From Dactylis glomerata (taxonomy: Eukaryota; Streptophyta; Magnoliopsida; Poales; Poaceae): a DNA stretch of 64,000 nt. Position numbers and translations under genes: made by a program. The number at the start of each line of letters is the position of its first letter. The stretch's first letter is position 1. This document shows, one piece after another, positions 23,365 to 33,882 of the stretch. The notes below the pieces were generated by a model that was given only the letters and a program-made list of their open reading frames with translations, had not been told where the DNA came from and ran no database searches. The stretch covers positions 186,001-250,000 of the forward strand of contig QXEO01001821.1 in NCBI GenBank assembly GCA_007115705.1. Reading direction: 5' to 3'.

Positions 23365-23847
23365 TGGGCCCTCCGGGAGGTGGAGGCTGCCCTGGGCCCT
23401 CCTCCCGCTGCTGCAGATCCTCCGGCCCCGCCGGTGAATGGAGTGGTTGCCACTCCGCGCCACCTGGCGGTGGCGCTTCTGGGACCCCTCATCGCCCCGG
23501 GGTCCCGCTTCCTGGAGCTCCTCGTCGTCGTCGACGCCCCGGGCTTCAACTCCCTCTGGCTGCCTGACGCCATCCGGAGGGCGGTTCACGCCCACGGCCC
23601 GGCCGCCGGGGAGATCGCCCTGGGCGAGCAAAGCAGGCCAGATCTCTTCTGGCCTATGGACATCCTCTTTGGGGCGAACGGCAACATCGTCCTCTCCGGC
23701 CGCTGGAGGCCCTTCGCCCTCGGCTGTCGCCTCCGCGTCGGCAACCGCCTCGTCTTCCGCTTCAAGCTGGGGACCCTGGAGGCTACGGTGCGGATCTTTA
23801 CCACCGACGGCGTCCGCCGCACCTACCCCCAGCTCGCGGCGCAGTGA
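23365..23847 (+). CDS. B antisense B3-like ORF, 5' truncated
   Basis: A plus-strand frame, antisense to B pol, open across the junction at 23364/23365 with no good ATG near it, so the start is probably lost. About 155 codons to the TGA at 23845-23847. The C-terminal half (SGRWRPFALGCRLRVG..LVFRF, then ATVRIFTTDGVRR) follows the B3 pattern and lines up with the A antisense protein (GGW..FA...G...FDF, then FDVKIYDGTQ). It is very GC-rich. The function is inferred only as DNA binding. Confidence 0.6.
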   Translation, partial: WALREVEAALGPPPAAADPPAPPVNGVVATPRHLAVALLGPLIAPGSRFLELLVVVDAPGFNSLWLPDAIRRAVHAHGPAAGEIALGEQSRPDLFWPMDILFGANGNIVLSGRWRPFALGCRLRVGNRLVFRFKLGTLEATVRIFTTDGVRRTYPQLAAQ

Positions 23848-24982
23848 AGAGGAGGTCCTGGTGCGATAGTCTTCTGGGGAGGGGAGCTAGTCTCCTCCCC
23901 TCTTTTGCCTTGTAGTCCTTGCCGGCGGGGTATGCCCCGTCGTGCTTTGCTCCTTCCCCCAATGGGGGATTTTTAATGAAATCCGCTTGTCGATCGCCTT
24001 GTCGCGCTTCATCATCCTGGTCATTTGCTCGCTCGAGAGCCCTAGTGAGCTGTTGGCATTGACGGGAAGCCTCCCTTTGCCTCAGAGCTCGAGACGGGGT
24101 CGGCGTCGACGGCACATTGGACGATTCCCGAGACAAGAAGTTGAAGAAAGAGTCGGAAAAGAAAAAACCCCAAATCCCCGAAAACGGAAAAACAAATCGA
24201 TAAAACAAACGAAAAAAGAAGGCGAATAAGATGCCCCTGTGACCGGCACAAGGACCTTCTCTGTCGTGGAGGAGCGCGGCACTATCTGTGCCAGCAGCTA
24301 AGAGCAAATTGCCGCGCGTGGCGATTCACGAGGCCTTCCTCGTCGTTGAGGGAAGCTGGACCCTCACGGACGTGAAAATGTCGACGCTTAAGAGAGCCCA
24401 GAGACCGTCGACACCTCACAAGGATTGCTCATGAGGTGAAGGGCCTGGCGCGGACCTCCGGATCTGCGTCTCCTTCGCAAGATGATCGGAGCGGCCTTGG
24501 TCTTCAATGATCCTGCCACGTTAGGCCTTCCTCGGTAGAGGGAATCTTCCTGCGGATGCTAATGCATCGACGCGTCCTTGCTCCCTCGTGAGGGTTGCTC
24601 ACGAGGGGTAGGTCCTTAACGGGTGCCTCGGGCACACCTTGGACTTTTCCTCGAAGATTTTTTATTTTCTGACGTACTTCGCGAGGAACTAAGCACCATG
24701 GGCATCCAGAGGTGATCGTTAACGGGGCCGTCGCCCCCGACCAGAGCTCGCTCCCTTCAGGTTTTTCGGGCTTGCTGTTTTCTGGGCGAAGGCCCCAGCA
24801 TAGACATCGTGCCTAGCCCCCTTCCGCGTGGAGTATAACAGAAAATAAATGGACTTCATGCCATTTTGATGTCATGCCGAGGCAGAGGCGCTACATTGTG
24901 CGATAACTTAGTATCAGTGCTTAAGAGCATATTGAGCTGATACAAGTGCCGTGAAAACGGTCTTTTTCTCCTCATGAGGAAC
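23848..24982. other. B noncoding region between antisense ORF and pol
   Basis: About 1.1 kb with no supported gene. It holds GAGGAAG/CTCGTGAGG-type short repeats (24410-24620) common in Tat elements. Confidence 0.5.
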
Positions 24983-27900
24983 CTAAGGGTAGAACTTTCG
25001 CAGATGAGCTATGTTCCACGGGTTCCCCACAGGCACGCCTTCCGCGGTTTCCAGCCGCGCCGAGCCAGGCCTGGCGATGTGCGTCACCTTGAAGGGTCCT
25101 TCCCACATTGGAGACAGCTTGTGCAGGCCCTCCCGAGAGAGTATTCTCCTCAGCACCAGGTCGCCGACCTCCAGAGTTCTTGCTCGGACATGGCGGCTAT
25201 GGTAGCGGCGTAGTCCTTGCTGGTACCTCGCGGCGCGTAACGCGGCTTGGCACCGAGCTTCTTCGAGCAGGAGGAGGCGGTCCTTGATGAGGTCCTCTTG
25301 GCGAGTTTCGTCGAAGGCGAGCACCCTTGGTGACCCGAACTTGACGTCGGTGGGAAGAACAGCCTCCGCCCCATAGACCAAGAAGAAAGGGGTCTCTCCA
25401 GTGGGTTTGGTGGCGGTAGTCCTGATGGACCACAAGATGGATTGGAGGTTGTCTAACCATTTTTTGCCGCAGGCTTCGAGCTTGGCGTTGAAGCTTTTCG
25501 TCTTGAGCCCTTTGAGCACTTCAGCGTTGGCGCGCTCGGCTTGACCATTGCTCCTGGGGTGGGCGACGGAGGTGAAACAGATCTTGACGCCGGTCGATGC
25601 GCAGTATTCCCGGAACAGTCCGCTGGTGAACTGGCTGCCGTTGTCGGTGATGATGCGGTTAGGCACACCAAAGCGACAGACCAGCCCACGGATGAACTTG
25701 ACTGCGGATCTGGCCGGAATGGTGCACACCGGCTCCACCTCCACCCACTTGGTGAACTTGTCGATAGCGACGTAGAGGTAGCGGTAGCCCCCTTGCGCTC
25801 TGGGAAACGGACCAAGGATGTCCAGCCCCCAGACTGCAAAGGGCCAAGTGAGTGGGATGGTTTGCAGCTCTTGCGCCGGCTGATGAATCTGCTTGGCGTG
25901 GAATTGGCACGCCTCGCACCTCTTGACCATCTCCGCCGCATCTCCGAGCGCCGAAGGCCAGTAGATCCCGCTTCGGTATGCCTTCGCGGCTAGAGTTGCG
26001 GCAGAAGCATGATGGCCACACTCGCCGGCGTGGATGTCCCTGAGAAGCTCTTGGCCTTGGTGAGTAGATATGCACTTCAGAGCGACGCCGTTCGGGCGAC
26101 GCCGGTACAAATCACCGTCCTTGACGCAGTAGCCCGAAGCTTGCCGCACGATCCTCTCGGCCTCCTCTTCATCCTCGGGAAGCCTGCTGCTGGTGAGGTA
26201 GGCCTTGAGCTCGATGATCCAATCCACTCCCTCCTGCCGTGCTAACGCTAGAAGGACGCGGTCACCCGAAGGAGGCCCGCAGTCCGGAGCCCCCTGCCCC
26301 GGCGGTGGCGGCAAAGCAGAAGGAGGAAATGATTCGGATGTCGAGGGGGAAGCGGACGGTTTGAAGAGACGCTCCTCAAAGACGCCGGCAGGCTGCGCCA
26401 AGCGATGTGAGGCGCGCTTGGCGATCTCGTCGGCTTCCACATTTTCTCCTCTCGGGATGTGCTTCAGCTCCAAGCCTTGGAAGCGTTTTTCCATCTTCCG
26501 ATGCTCCTCGAGATAAGCCGCCATGTGCTCATCCTTTGGAGTGTAGCTCTTGTTCGAGAAGTTCACGACCAGCTGTGAATCTCCCTTGACGATGAGGCGC
26601 TTGATGCCCAAAGCGTTTGCTGCCCTTAGGCCCGCAAGTAGTCCTTCGTACTCCGCGATGTTGTTGGAGACCTTGTGCTCAGGCCCAAAGCAGAGCTGCA
26701 CAGCGTAGAAGAGCTTGTCTCCAGAGGGAGAGGTTAGGACAGCACCTGCTCCCGCGCCGGGGAGGTTGAAAGCGCCGTCGAAGTGCATGATCCAAAGGCC
26801 TGGGGCCTCCTCTCCAGGGAGTGTTGACTCCACCTCTGGAGGCTCGTCGACGAATGGATCATTCCATTCCGCAGTGAACTCGGCCAAAGCCTTGCTCTTG
26901 ATTACCTTTGTAGTTTCGAAGGAGATCTCGAAAGGCTGAAGCTCCACGGCCCATTCCGCCACCCGCCCGGTGACGTTGGGATTGCGTAGGATGGTCTCCA
27001 GGGGACGATCGGTTATCACCTTGATCGGGTGGCCCTGGAAGTAGTGGCGTAGCTTCTGCGAGGCGATGAGCAAGGTGTAGAGCAGCTTTTGCTGCATGGT
27101 GTAGCGTTCCCGCGCGTCGCGCAGTACCGTGCTGACGAAGTACACAGGCTTTTGCACCTTGACAACACCCTCGGAAGGCTCCTCCTCAGGAGGCTTTTGA
27201 GCGTCGCTCTGAGAGAGCGGCTTGGTCGGCGAAGATGCCGCGTGCGGCTCCTCTTGAGGGACAGGAGGCGAAGTGGCCTCTTCCTCGCGAGGAGCCCCCT
27301 GGCCGGGAGGATTGAGCTTGTTGATCACCTTAGCGTCCCGCTCCGCGACGAGGACGGCACTTGCAGTCCTTGGAGTTGCCGCGATGTAGAGTAGCAAAGG
27401 CTCGCGAGGCGTTGGGGCGACCATGATCGGTGGGCTCGTGAGGTACCTTTTCAACTCGGTGAAGGCCTCGTCAGCTTCCGGAGTCCACTCGAACTTCCCG
27501 GTGCGCTTCATGAGCTTGAAGAAGGGCAAAGCTTTCTCCCCACTCCTCGCGATGAAGCGCCCCAGGGCTGCCATACACCCCGCGAGGCGTTGCATCTCCT
27601 TGAGATTGCGCGGTGGACGCATTTCTTCGATGGCCTTGACCTTGTGAGGGTTCGCCTCTATCCCGCGATGAGACACGAGGAACCCCAACAGTTTTCCCGA
27701 TGGTACACCGAAGGTGCACTTGGCGGGGTTGAGCTTGATGTTTACCTTTCTCAGGTTGATGAATGTTTCCTCCAGGTCCTCGATGAAGGTACGACCCTCG
27801 CGAGTCTTGACGACGATGTCGTCGACGTAGGCCTCTGCGTTCCTTCCCATCTGAGCCCCCAAGGCCTTGCGCATGAGCCTCTGGAAGGTGGCTCCTGCGT

Positions 27901-28411
27901 TCTTCAGGCCGAAGGGCATGCAGACGTAGCAGTACACCCCACAGGGCGTGATGAATGCGGTCTTCTCCTCGTCCTCCTTTGCCATCTTGATCTGATGATA
28001 GCCGGAGAAAGCATCCAAGAAGCAAAGGAGGTCACAGCCGGCGGTGGAGTCGACGATTTGATCTATCCTCGGGAGAGGATATGGATCCTTGGGACAGGCT
28101 TTGTTGAGACTTGTGAAGTCCACGCAGAGGCGCCCACTGCCGTTAGCCTTTGGGACGACCACCGGATTAGCAATCCAGGTGGGGTGGGCCACCTCGCGTA
28201 TCAACTTGGCCTTCTTCAGCTTCTCTATCTCCTTGACGATGAAGTCCTGCTTCTCTTGCGCTTGCTTCCTAGTCTTCTGCTTCACGGGGTGTGCCTGAGG
28301 GCACACGGCTAAATGGTGCTCAATCACCTCCCTGGGAAAGCCGGGCATATCTGACGGAGTCCAAGCGAACATGTCAGAATTTGCCCGCAGGAAGGTGACG
28401 AGCGCGCTTTC
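24983..28411 (-). CDS. B pol: RT, RNase H, integrase (intact)
   Basis: Open for 1,129 codons from ATG 28372, and the frame extends back to the UAG at 28414-28412. Residues counted from that ATG: RT with YVDD at 182-185; connection RNase H near 330-470 with a Pro/Glu-rich insert at 355-405; archaeal-type RNase H with D532, E574, D598, D648; integrase zinc region H781, H787, C819, C822; integrase catalytic D851, D910, E946, with exactly 35 residues between the last two as in active integrases; ends NPWNIAHLRKFYP. It copies element RNA to DNA and inserts it. All catalytic residues seen are kept. Translation probably depends on passing the UAG. Confidence 0.92.
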   Translation of the reverse strand, partial: ESALVTFLRANSDMFAWTPSDMPGFPREVIEHHLAVCPQAHPVKQKTRKQAQEKQDFIVKEIEKLKKAKLIREVAHPTWIANPVVVPKANGSGRLCVDFTSLNKACPKDPYPLPRIDQIVDSTAGCDLLCFLDAFSGYHQIKMAKEDEEKTAFITPCGVYCYVCMPFGLKNAGATFQRLMRKALGAQMGRNAEAYVDDIVVKTREGRTFIEDLEETFINLRKVNIKLNPAKCTFGVPSGKLLGFLVSHRGIEANPHKVKAIEEMRPPRNLKEMQRLAGCMAALGRFIARSGEKALPFFKLMKRTGKFEWTPEADEAFTELKRYLTSPPIMVAPTPREPLLLYIAATPRTASAVLVAERDAKVINKLNPPGQGAPREEEATSPPVPQEEPHAASSPTKPLSQSDAQKPPEEEPSEGVVKVQKPVYFVSTVLRDARERYTMQQKLLYTLLIASQKLRHYFQGHPIKVITDRPLETILRNPNVTGRVAEWAVELQPFEISFETTKVIKSKALAEFTAEWNDPFVDEPPEVESTLPGEEAPGLWIMHFDGAFNLPGAGAGAVLTSPSGDKLFYAVQLCFGPEHKVSNNIAEYEGLLAGLRAANALGIKRLIVKGDSQLVVNFSNKSYTPKDEHMAAYLEEHRKMEKRFQGLELKHIPRGENVEADEIAKRASHRLAQPAGVFEERLFKPSASPSTSESFPPSALPPPPGQGAPDCGPPSGDRVLLALARQEGVDWIIELKAYLTSSRLPEDEEEAERIVRQASGYCVKDGDLYRRRPNGVALKCISTHQGQELLRDIHAGECGHHASAATLAAKAYRSGIYWPSALGDAAEMVKRCEACQFHAKQIHQPAQELQTIPLTWPFAVWGLDILGPFPRAQGGYRYLYVAIDKFTKWVEVEPVCTIPARSAVKFIRGLVCRFGVPNRIITDNGSQFTSGLFREYCASTGVKICFTSVAHPRSNGQAERANAEVLKGLKTKSFNAKLEACGKKWLDNLQSILWSIRTTATKPTGETPFFLVYGAEAVLPTDVKFGSPRVLAFDETRQEDLIKDRLLLLEEARCQAALRAARYQQGLRRYHSRHVRARTLEVGDLVLRRILSREGLHKLSPMWEGPFKVTHIARPGSARLETAEGVPVGNPWNIAHLRKFYP

Positions 28412-30926
28412 CTATTTGGGGGAAAGCCCTGCCCCGATGGTGACGAAGTTTTCGCAGCCCCCAGCCTGTAGCGGGACCTTCTTGGTTGCCGAGCGCTCTT
28501 GGGTAAACTGGGGCCTCCGGCCTGAGGGTACCGCAGCTTCCCCAATGCTCATGTCCAGCATTGGATGGACCAGGTCCTCGCTCGGAGTAGGCGATGCAGA
28601 GGCGGCGAACTTCTTCCCTGTCGAACCCAACATGTGGGGCTCGAGAGAGGCCTTGTTCGCAGCAGCCCGCTCTTGGGATACGAGCTGCTTCTTCCTCGTG
28701 AGGTCGCCGGAGTGTTCCAGTAGATCTTCGTCAGCGGGGAACATGGTGGCGGCCTCACGGTAGACATGCTCAACTGATCGGAGAGCGTCCTTCTCATTGC
28801 AGCGCACGGTGATCGTGCCGTTGGCGCCCGGAATCTTGAGGACGTTAAAGCCATGGTGCATTGCTGCCATGAACCTAGCCAAGGCTGGGTAGCCGAGGAT
28901 GGCATTGTATGGCAGGGCGATGTAGGCGACGTCGAAGTCGAGGCTTTCCGTCCTGTAGTTGTCCCGGGTGCCGAAGGTGATGGGCAGGCTTACCTGCCCA
29001 ATTGGCGTTGTAGATCCCTCGGTTACCCCGAAGAACGGCCGAGTCGGCATGAGCCGGTGGTACGGCACCTGCATCTTCTCGAAGATCTCGACTGAGATGA
29101 TGTTGAGGCCCGCCCCCCCCGTCGATGAGAGTGCGATTGACGGCGACGTTGTTGATGGTTGGCGTGCACAAGAGGGGGAGTGTGCCCACACCCCTTGTGG
29201 AAGCCGGATGATCCTCCTCGTCGAAGCCAATCTTGCACGTCGACCACTTCATTAGACGATTGCCGACACTGGGCTGTGCCGCCGCGATTTCTCGCGACAG
29301 CTGCTTGAAGTGTCGATTTGACAGAGGAGCCTGAGCTCCACCCAGGAGGCAAGCGGCGAAGTCTCGCGGCTCTTGATAGCCCCCCTGGTCCTCCTCCCGA
29401 CGATCGTTTGCTGGTGGGGGCAGCGGCAGCGGCTCGGGATCGTCTCGAGACAGACCCCCACGGCGGCGACCTTCCTCGCGATCGTCGTCGCGGCGATCGC
29501 CCCAGGATCCACTCTTGCCGTTGCTGCGGCCGCCCCCGCGACGCTTGGCGACACCGTTTTCCTCATGAAACTTCCGGACAATCCAACAATCCTCGGTATT
29601 GTGGGTGTCCTTCTTGTGGATAATGCAGTAGCGGCGACGTCGACCTTTATCGCGGTCGGAGCGGTCCCCGCGGCGTTGCTTGTGATCTGGCTCCGCCGCG
29701 AGGGCAGCAGCCTCCTTTCGCTTGGGGTCCTTGGACTTCGGCTTTGGGGGAGGCGCCTCCGGCAGATTGTGCACGAAGAGCCTCCCCTCCTCAGCCTTGG
29801 CGCAGCGGTCGGCGATCTCGAAGAGCCTGACGACGGAAGTCAGTTCATCATTCACAGACAGTTTCTCCCGCATCTTGACGTCGGAGACGCCCATGGAGAA
29901 CGCGGAGATGACCTCCTCGTTGGAGATCCTGGGGATCTTGTTCCTCATCTGACTGAAGCGCTGGATGTACTGACGAAGCGTTTCGCCCTTGTACTGACGC
30001 ACCGCCTTAAGATCGTTCTTGGTAGCGGGGCGCTCGTACGTGGGCATGAAGTTGGCAACGAACTAACGACACAAATCCTTCCACGAAGTCACGGATTCGT
30101 GAGGAAGATTCATGAGCCAAGTTCGCGGAGCGTCCTTGAGGGTCATGGGGAACCAGTTGGCCATGGCGCGCTGATCTCCACGCGCAGCCTGGACGGCGAC
30201 GACGTAGAGTTGGAGGAATTCGACAGGATTTGTGGTCCCGTCGTAACGCGCGCTGATGTCTGGCTTGAACTTGTCAGGCCAGACGACGTAGCGCTGCTAG
30301 CGAGTGAGGGCAAGACACCCGGGGTTGTAGATCGGGACGCCGGGGGTCCTGACGTTCTTGCCAGCTTCGCCGATGTCATCGATGGCGCGGTCATGATTTT
30401 CGCGGCGGCGCTCGAGGGAGACGCGTGCGTCTTCCGGAGCGCGTTGGACGATTTGGCAGCTGGGCTCCCCGCGCGGCGAAGATGCGGCGCGGGAAACCAC
30501 CCTCTTGGCCTTGTTGGCCACCCCATCTCCGGCGCCCGGGGCGCGATGCCCCACTGCCGGATCTGGGCTCCCCGCGCCCTAGGCTCCTCCCAAGGCCGGG
30601 TCTTCGTTGGCGATGGCGACGAGCTCGGCGATTCGAGCGCGCCACCCGTCACGCCCGTCGTCGGTGGGTTGATAGCGCAGCAGCTCCTGCGCCATGGCGA
30701 GTGCCTGCGCAGGAGACAGCTGACTCCCAGAACGAGCGCAAGAAGTGGCGGTGGCGGTGAAGGAGAGCGAAGGCTCTGTCCGCCCGGACGGGAGGTAGGA
30801 GGATTCCAGATCTTCCTCCTCTTCCTTCTCGGCCGAAGCTTCATGACGACGGAAGATGGGCTCGGTTTGCCCCCGAACAGCGTTGCGACGGCGAAGACGC
30901 TCGAGCCTTGCGTTGGCGTCGGCCAT
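28412..30926 (-). pseudogene. B gag and protease (stop and frameshifts)
   Basis: Starts MADANARLERL at 30926. Pieces in different frames: 30926-30579, 30572-30143 and 30047-28875, then protease 29230-28412. Gag shows ARYDG and MPTYERPATK, then a zinc-knuckle-like CIIHKKDTHNTEDC. TAG near 30064 stands where Gln is usual. A run of C at 29112-29118 shifts the frame exactly at the protease active site (LIDGG), then GLNIIS and LGYPALARF follow in frame with pol. The last codon is TAG (28414-28412), followed directly by the RT frame. Confidence 0.8.
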
Positions 30927-30961
30927 GTCGAAGCAGATCTAGAAGAAAACACACCACAGCC

Positions 30962-30980
30962 CCCTACCTGGCGCGCCAAA
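30962..30980 (-). other. B primer binding site
   Basis: On the minus strand, next to the LTR: TTTGGCGCGCCAGGTAGGG. It starts directly inside the 5' LTR end (30981). Confidence 0.6.
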
Positions 30981-31900
30981 TGTCGATGGATTTCGTGTCG
31001 CAAGAACACGGGGTACCACGCGACGGACCCAAAGATTCGAACGCAGGGGGCTGAACGTGTGAGATCTCGGATCGCAACGAAACACGGTGACGGAAGCCTC
31101 GATTGTCGAATGCGCAACGCACTGCAGAGAGGGAGACCGAGCTTTACCCAGGTTCAGGGCCCTCGTGGTGAGGTAAAACCCCTACTTCCTGCCTTCTTGT
31201 ATTGCAACGCGACACCTCGCGAGGAGTACAAGGCCTTGGTTACAAAGCTCTAGCTGGCCAGAGGTTGAAGAACCTGCGTGCCCAGCTAGCCGCTTGAAGA
31301 AGATGAAGATCCGATCCAGCTCGGATCCCCCCTAAGGGGTGGCCTCTCCCTCCTTTTATAGCGCCAAGGTCCTCCTTCCCCTTATCTTCTTGGGGAAGGG
31401 GTTGCCACACACGGCCAAGGAGGGAAGACAGCTGTAGACTACGCTCTTCTGTGGACATGGTCTTCGTAGGGTAGTGGCGCCGGTCCACAGGAGTGGGTGG
31501 AGGAAGCTGACGTCCTCCTCTGGCGCTCTGCACCGTCCACGCTATTTTTAGGGGGATGGCCAACTACCACTGTGCTGCTTTGGGCAGGCACAGAGAAAGT
31601 TGGTCTCCTCCCTGTCGGGGGTAGCGTGGGCGGTACGCGGTCTTCTGCCCGTTGTCTTCTTGCTCCGCACGAAAACGTGCTGAGCTGGCGTGGGCGTACC
31701 TTCTCTCCTCACCAGCAGGGGCTCGTGAGGAGGTCTTCTGGTCCTTAGCAGTTTCCGTCGTCGTTCTCCTCACGAGACGCCTCCTCGTGAGGGTCTTCTC
31801 CGTGACTTGTACCGCTGATTATCTCCTGGGCTGAAGATGGGCCGATGACGGGGCCCAGGAGCAGGTGGACCGGGATACCCCGGTATCCAGAACACCGACA
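30981..31900 (-). repeat. 5' LTR of B
   Basis: 920 bp, TGTCGG...TCGACA on the minus strand, with TATAAAAG near 31361-31354, followed on the plus strand by AATAC (31901-31905). Confidence 0.9.
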
Positions 31901-31905
31901 AATAC

Positions 31906-32776
31906 CATTGTCCTGGCCCTTTGCGCAATGGGGCCTCGACATGGTGGGAAAGTTGCACAAATCCTGGCCAGGAGGACATGTTTACATGCTAGTAGCAGTC
32001 GATAAGTTTACCAAGTGGGTGGAAGCAGCCCCGGTAACAACTCAAGATTCGACAGCAACAATTAGCTTCATCAAGTCGATAGTATTCTGTTTTGGTGTAC
32101 CATATAGCATCATCACAGACAACGGGACAAACTTCACTTCAAAGGAATTCAAGAATTATTGCGAAGGACTAGGAATTAAACTCAAATTTGCATCTGTGGC
32201 GCACCCGAAGACAAATGGACAAGTCGAAAAAGCCAATGGCCTGATATGTAGTGGGATAAAAAAAAGAGGCTCTTAGCACCTCTCGAGAAAGCCAAGGGCG
32301 CTTGGGTAGATGAATTACCCTCCGTTCTTTGGAGTCTAAGAACCACGCCCAATGTAGCAACTCAAGAAACTCCTTTCTTCCTGGTCCATGGCGCAGAAGC
32401 CGTGCTTCCAGTCGAAGTTACACACGAGGCTCCAAGGGTAACGGCATACGATGAAACAACATCAACAGAAGCATTACAAGACGATGTTGATGCACTAGAT
32501 GAAGCAAGAGATAAGGCACTAGAAAGAGCCACACAGTATTAACAGAGCCTACAAAACTACCACAGTAGTCGAGTTCGTCCACGATCCTTCGTGGTGGGAG
32601 ACCTAGTTTTGCGACTCAGGCAAGACAGCCATGGCAAATTGGAGTCCCCTTGGGTGGGACCTTACATCGTCACAAAAGTAATACCAGGAGGAGCATATCG
32701 ACTACAAGACAAGAAGACGGGGAAAGACGAGAGTAACCCATGGAATGCAGAGCAGCTACGACGTTTTTACGCGTAG
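31906..32776 (+). pseudogene. A pol part 2: integrase core and C-terminus
   Basis: Continues A integrase after B. The catalytic core shows DKFTKW, TDNGTNF and GQVEKAN. The frame stops at 32274-32276 after GIKKRGS through a small indel, then the C-terminal region continues with a TAA near 32540 and ends WNAEQLRRFYA at 32776. The VGPYIVTKV stretch matches the usual integrase C-terminal fold. Confidence 0.85.
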
Positions 32777-33195
32777 ACTGAATCTAGTGGTATCATTAAA
32801 CTCGAGTTAACCTTCTGAACCCAGAACATGAGGCCACAGGTCAGGCTCTTTGGGTTGAACTCGACAAGATTGTACAAATATTTTTACTTCTCCGCTCGGG
32901 GGCTTCAACCCTCGGGTCGTACGAAAGAAATTTTTATCGCGACTGGAAGATCTTTTTTCACTATAAGGTTGTGCAGACAACCCGATAAATATTCAAACAA
33001 CTTGGTTCACAAAAGAACCCGATATTCTTCATATCAATTGGTTCGCAAAGAACCCGATATATGGAAAGCATACCTCAGAATAATGACTTGTTTTCATGGT
33101 ACTAGTAAAAAACATCAAAACAGAGTACGAATATTCATTACAGATAACATGGCAGCAAGGACATTATCAAACGAAATTACATAAAAAAACATATC

Positions 33196-33774
33196 CTAAT
33201 GGAAGTGGACTTCAGCTTCATACTTCTTCTGGCACTGGGTGCCGTCATAGATTTTCACGTCGAACTTCGACGTGCCGATGTGGAAGTCGAAGGCCATCAA
33301 GAAGCCTTGGTGGATGTCGTGGTCTTCTGCAAACTACGACCAGCCACCCTTAAAGTACTGATCGCCGTTGCCATCATACCAAACCTCCACTTCATATGGA
33401 GTCCTACTGCCAGATTGCTCGCGAAGAACCGCTTCTCGCAGTTCACGCCCATCCATAAAATTTGTGAAATTCAGCGACAGACGCTGAATCTCGCGGCACT
33501 GCACCATGGCAATGTAGAAGAAAGAGAAGATCCTGGGAAAAGCAGCAGGAGCAGCAGGAGGAGGAGCGCTCGGACCTGGGGCAGCACCAGTCACCTTGGG
33601 CTTGTTTTTGCTACCAGGTGGCCGGCCGGGACGACGCTTAACCGGAGCGGCCGATGACGATCCTGCGGCGGCCGGAGTTGTGTTGGTCTTGTTTTTGCTT
33701 CCACGAGGGCGACCCTGACCTCGCGGCGCCACCGGAGAGCCAAGGTTCAGACGAGAACCATCGGCGTCAGCCAT
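33196..33774 (-). pseudogene. A copy of the antisense AT-hook/B3 gene, one nonsense codon
   Basis: Same protein as 3752-4324. ATG at 33774 (MADADGSR), two AT-hook-like motifs (QGRPRGSKNK and PGRPPGSKNK), B3-like region, end EAEVHFH at 33196. A TAG at 33336-33334 replaces the CAG (Gln) of A-prime right after GGWS, so the B3 part is cut in two. A 3-bp-unit length change is the only other large difference. TATAAATA at 33882-33875 lies 101 bp upstream, as in A-prime. Confidence 0.78.
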
Positions 33775-33874
33775 GCGGACAAAGGAAAAGGCTGGAAAAC
33801 CCTAGATGGAGAGAGAAGATGATGCGGCAGAGGAGGAATCTGATTAGGGTTTTTACCCTAGCCAGAAGGTGCTT

Positions 33875-33882
33875 TATTTATA
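33875..33882 (-). promoter_or_regulatory. TATA box of the A antisense gene
   Basis: TATAAATA on the minus strand, 101 bp before the ATG, conserved in place with A-prime. A telo-box-like AAACCCTAA lies just downstream (near 33851-33843). Confidence 0.55.

Larger units (their letters stand above)
23365..31900 (-). mobile_element. B: Tat-lineage Gypsy body, 3' end truncated
   Basis: Minus orientation: 5' LTR 31900-30981, PBS, gag, protease, pol, noncoding, antisense ORF; its 3' end is cut at 23365 by a recombination junction. TSD AATAC is at 31901-31905. The family is different from A (LTR 920 bp against 335 bp). Pol is intact, so B is the youngest large insertion here. Confidence 0.88.

Noticed and set aside
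29373..31253. Long 626-codon plus-strand open frame
   Set aside because: It is antisense to B gag-protease and runs into the LTR. It shows no domain, and its GC-rich mirror codons explain the openness.
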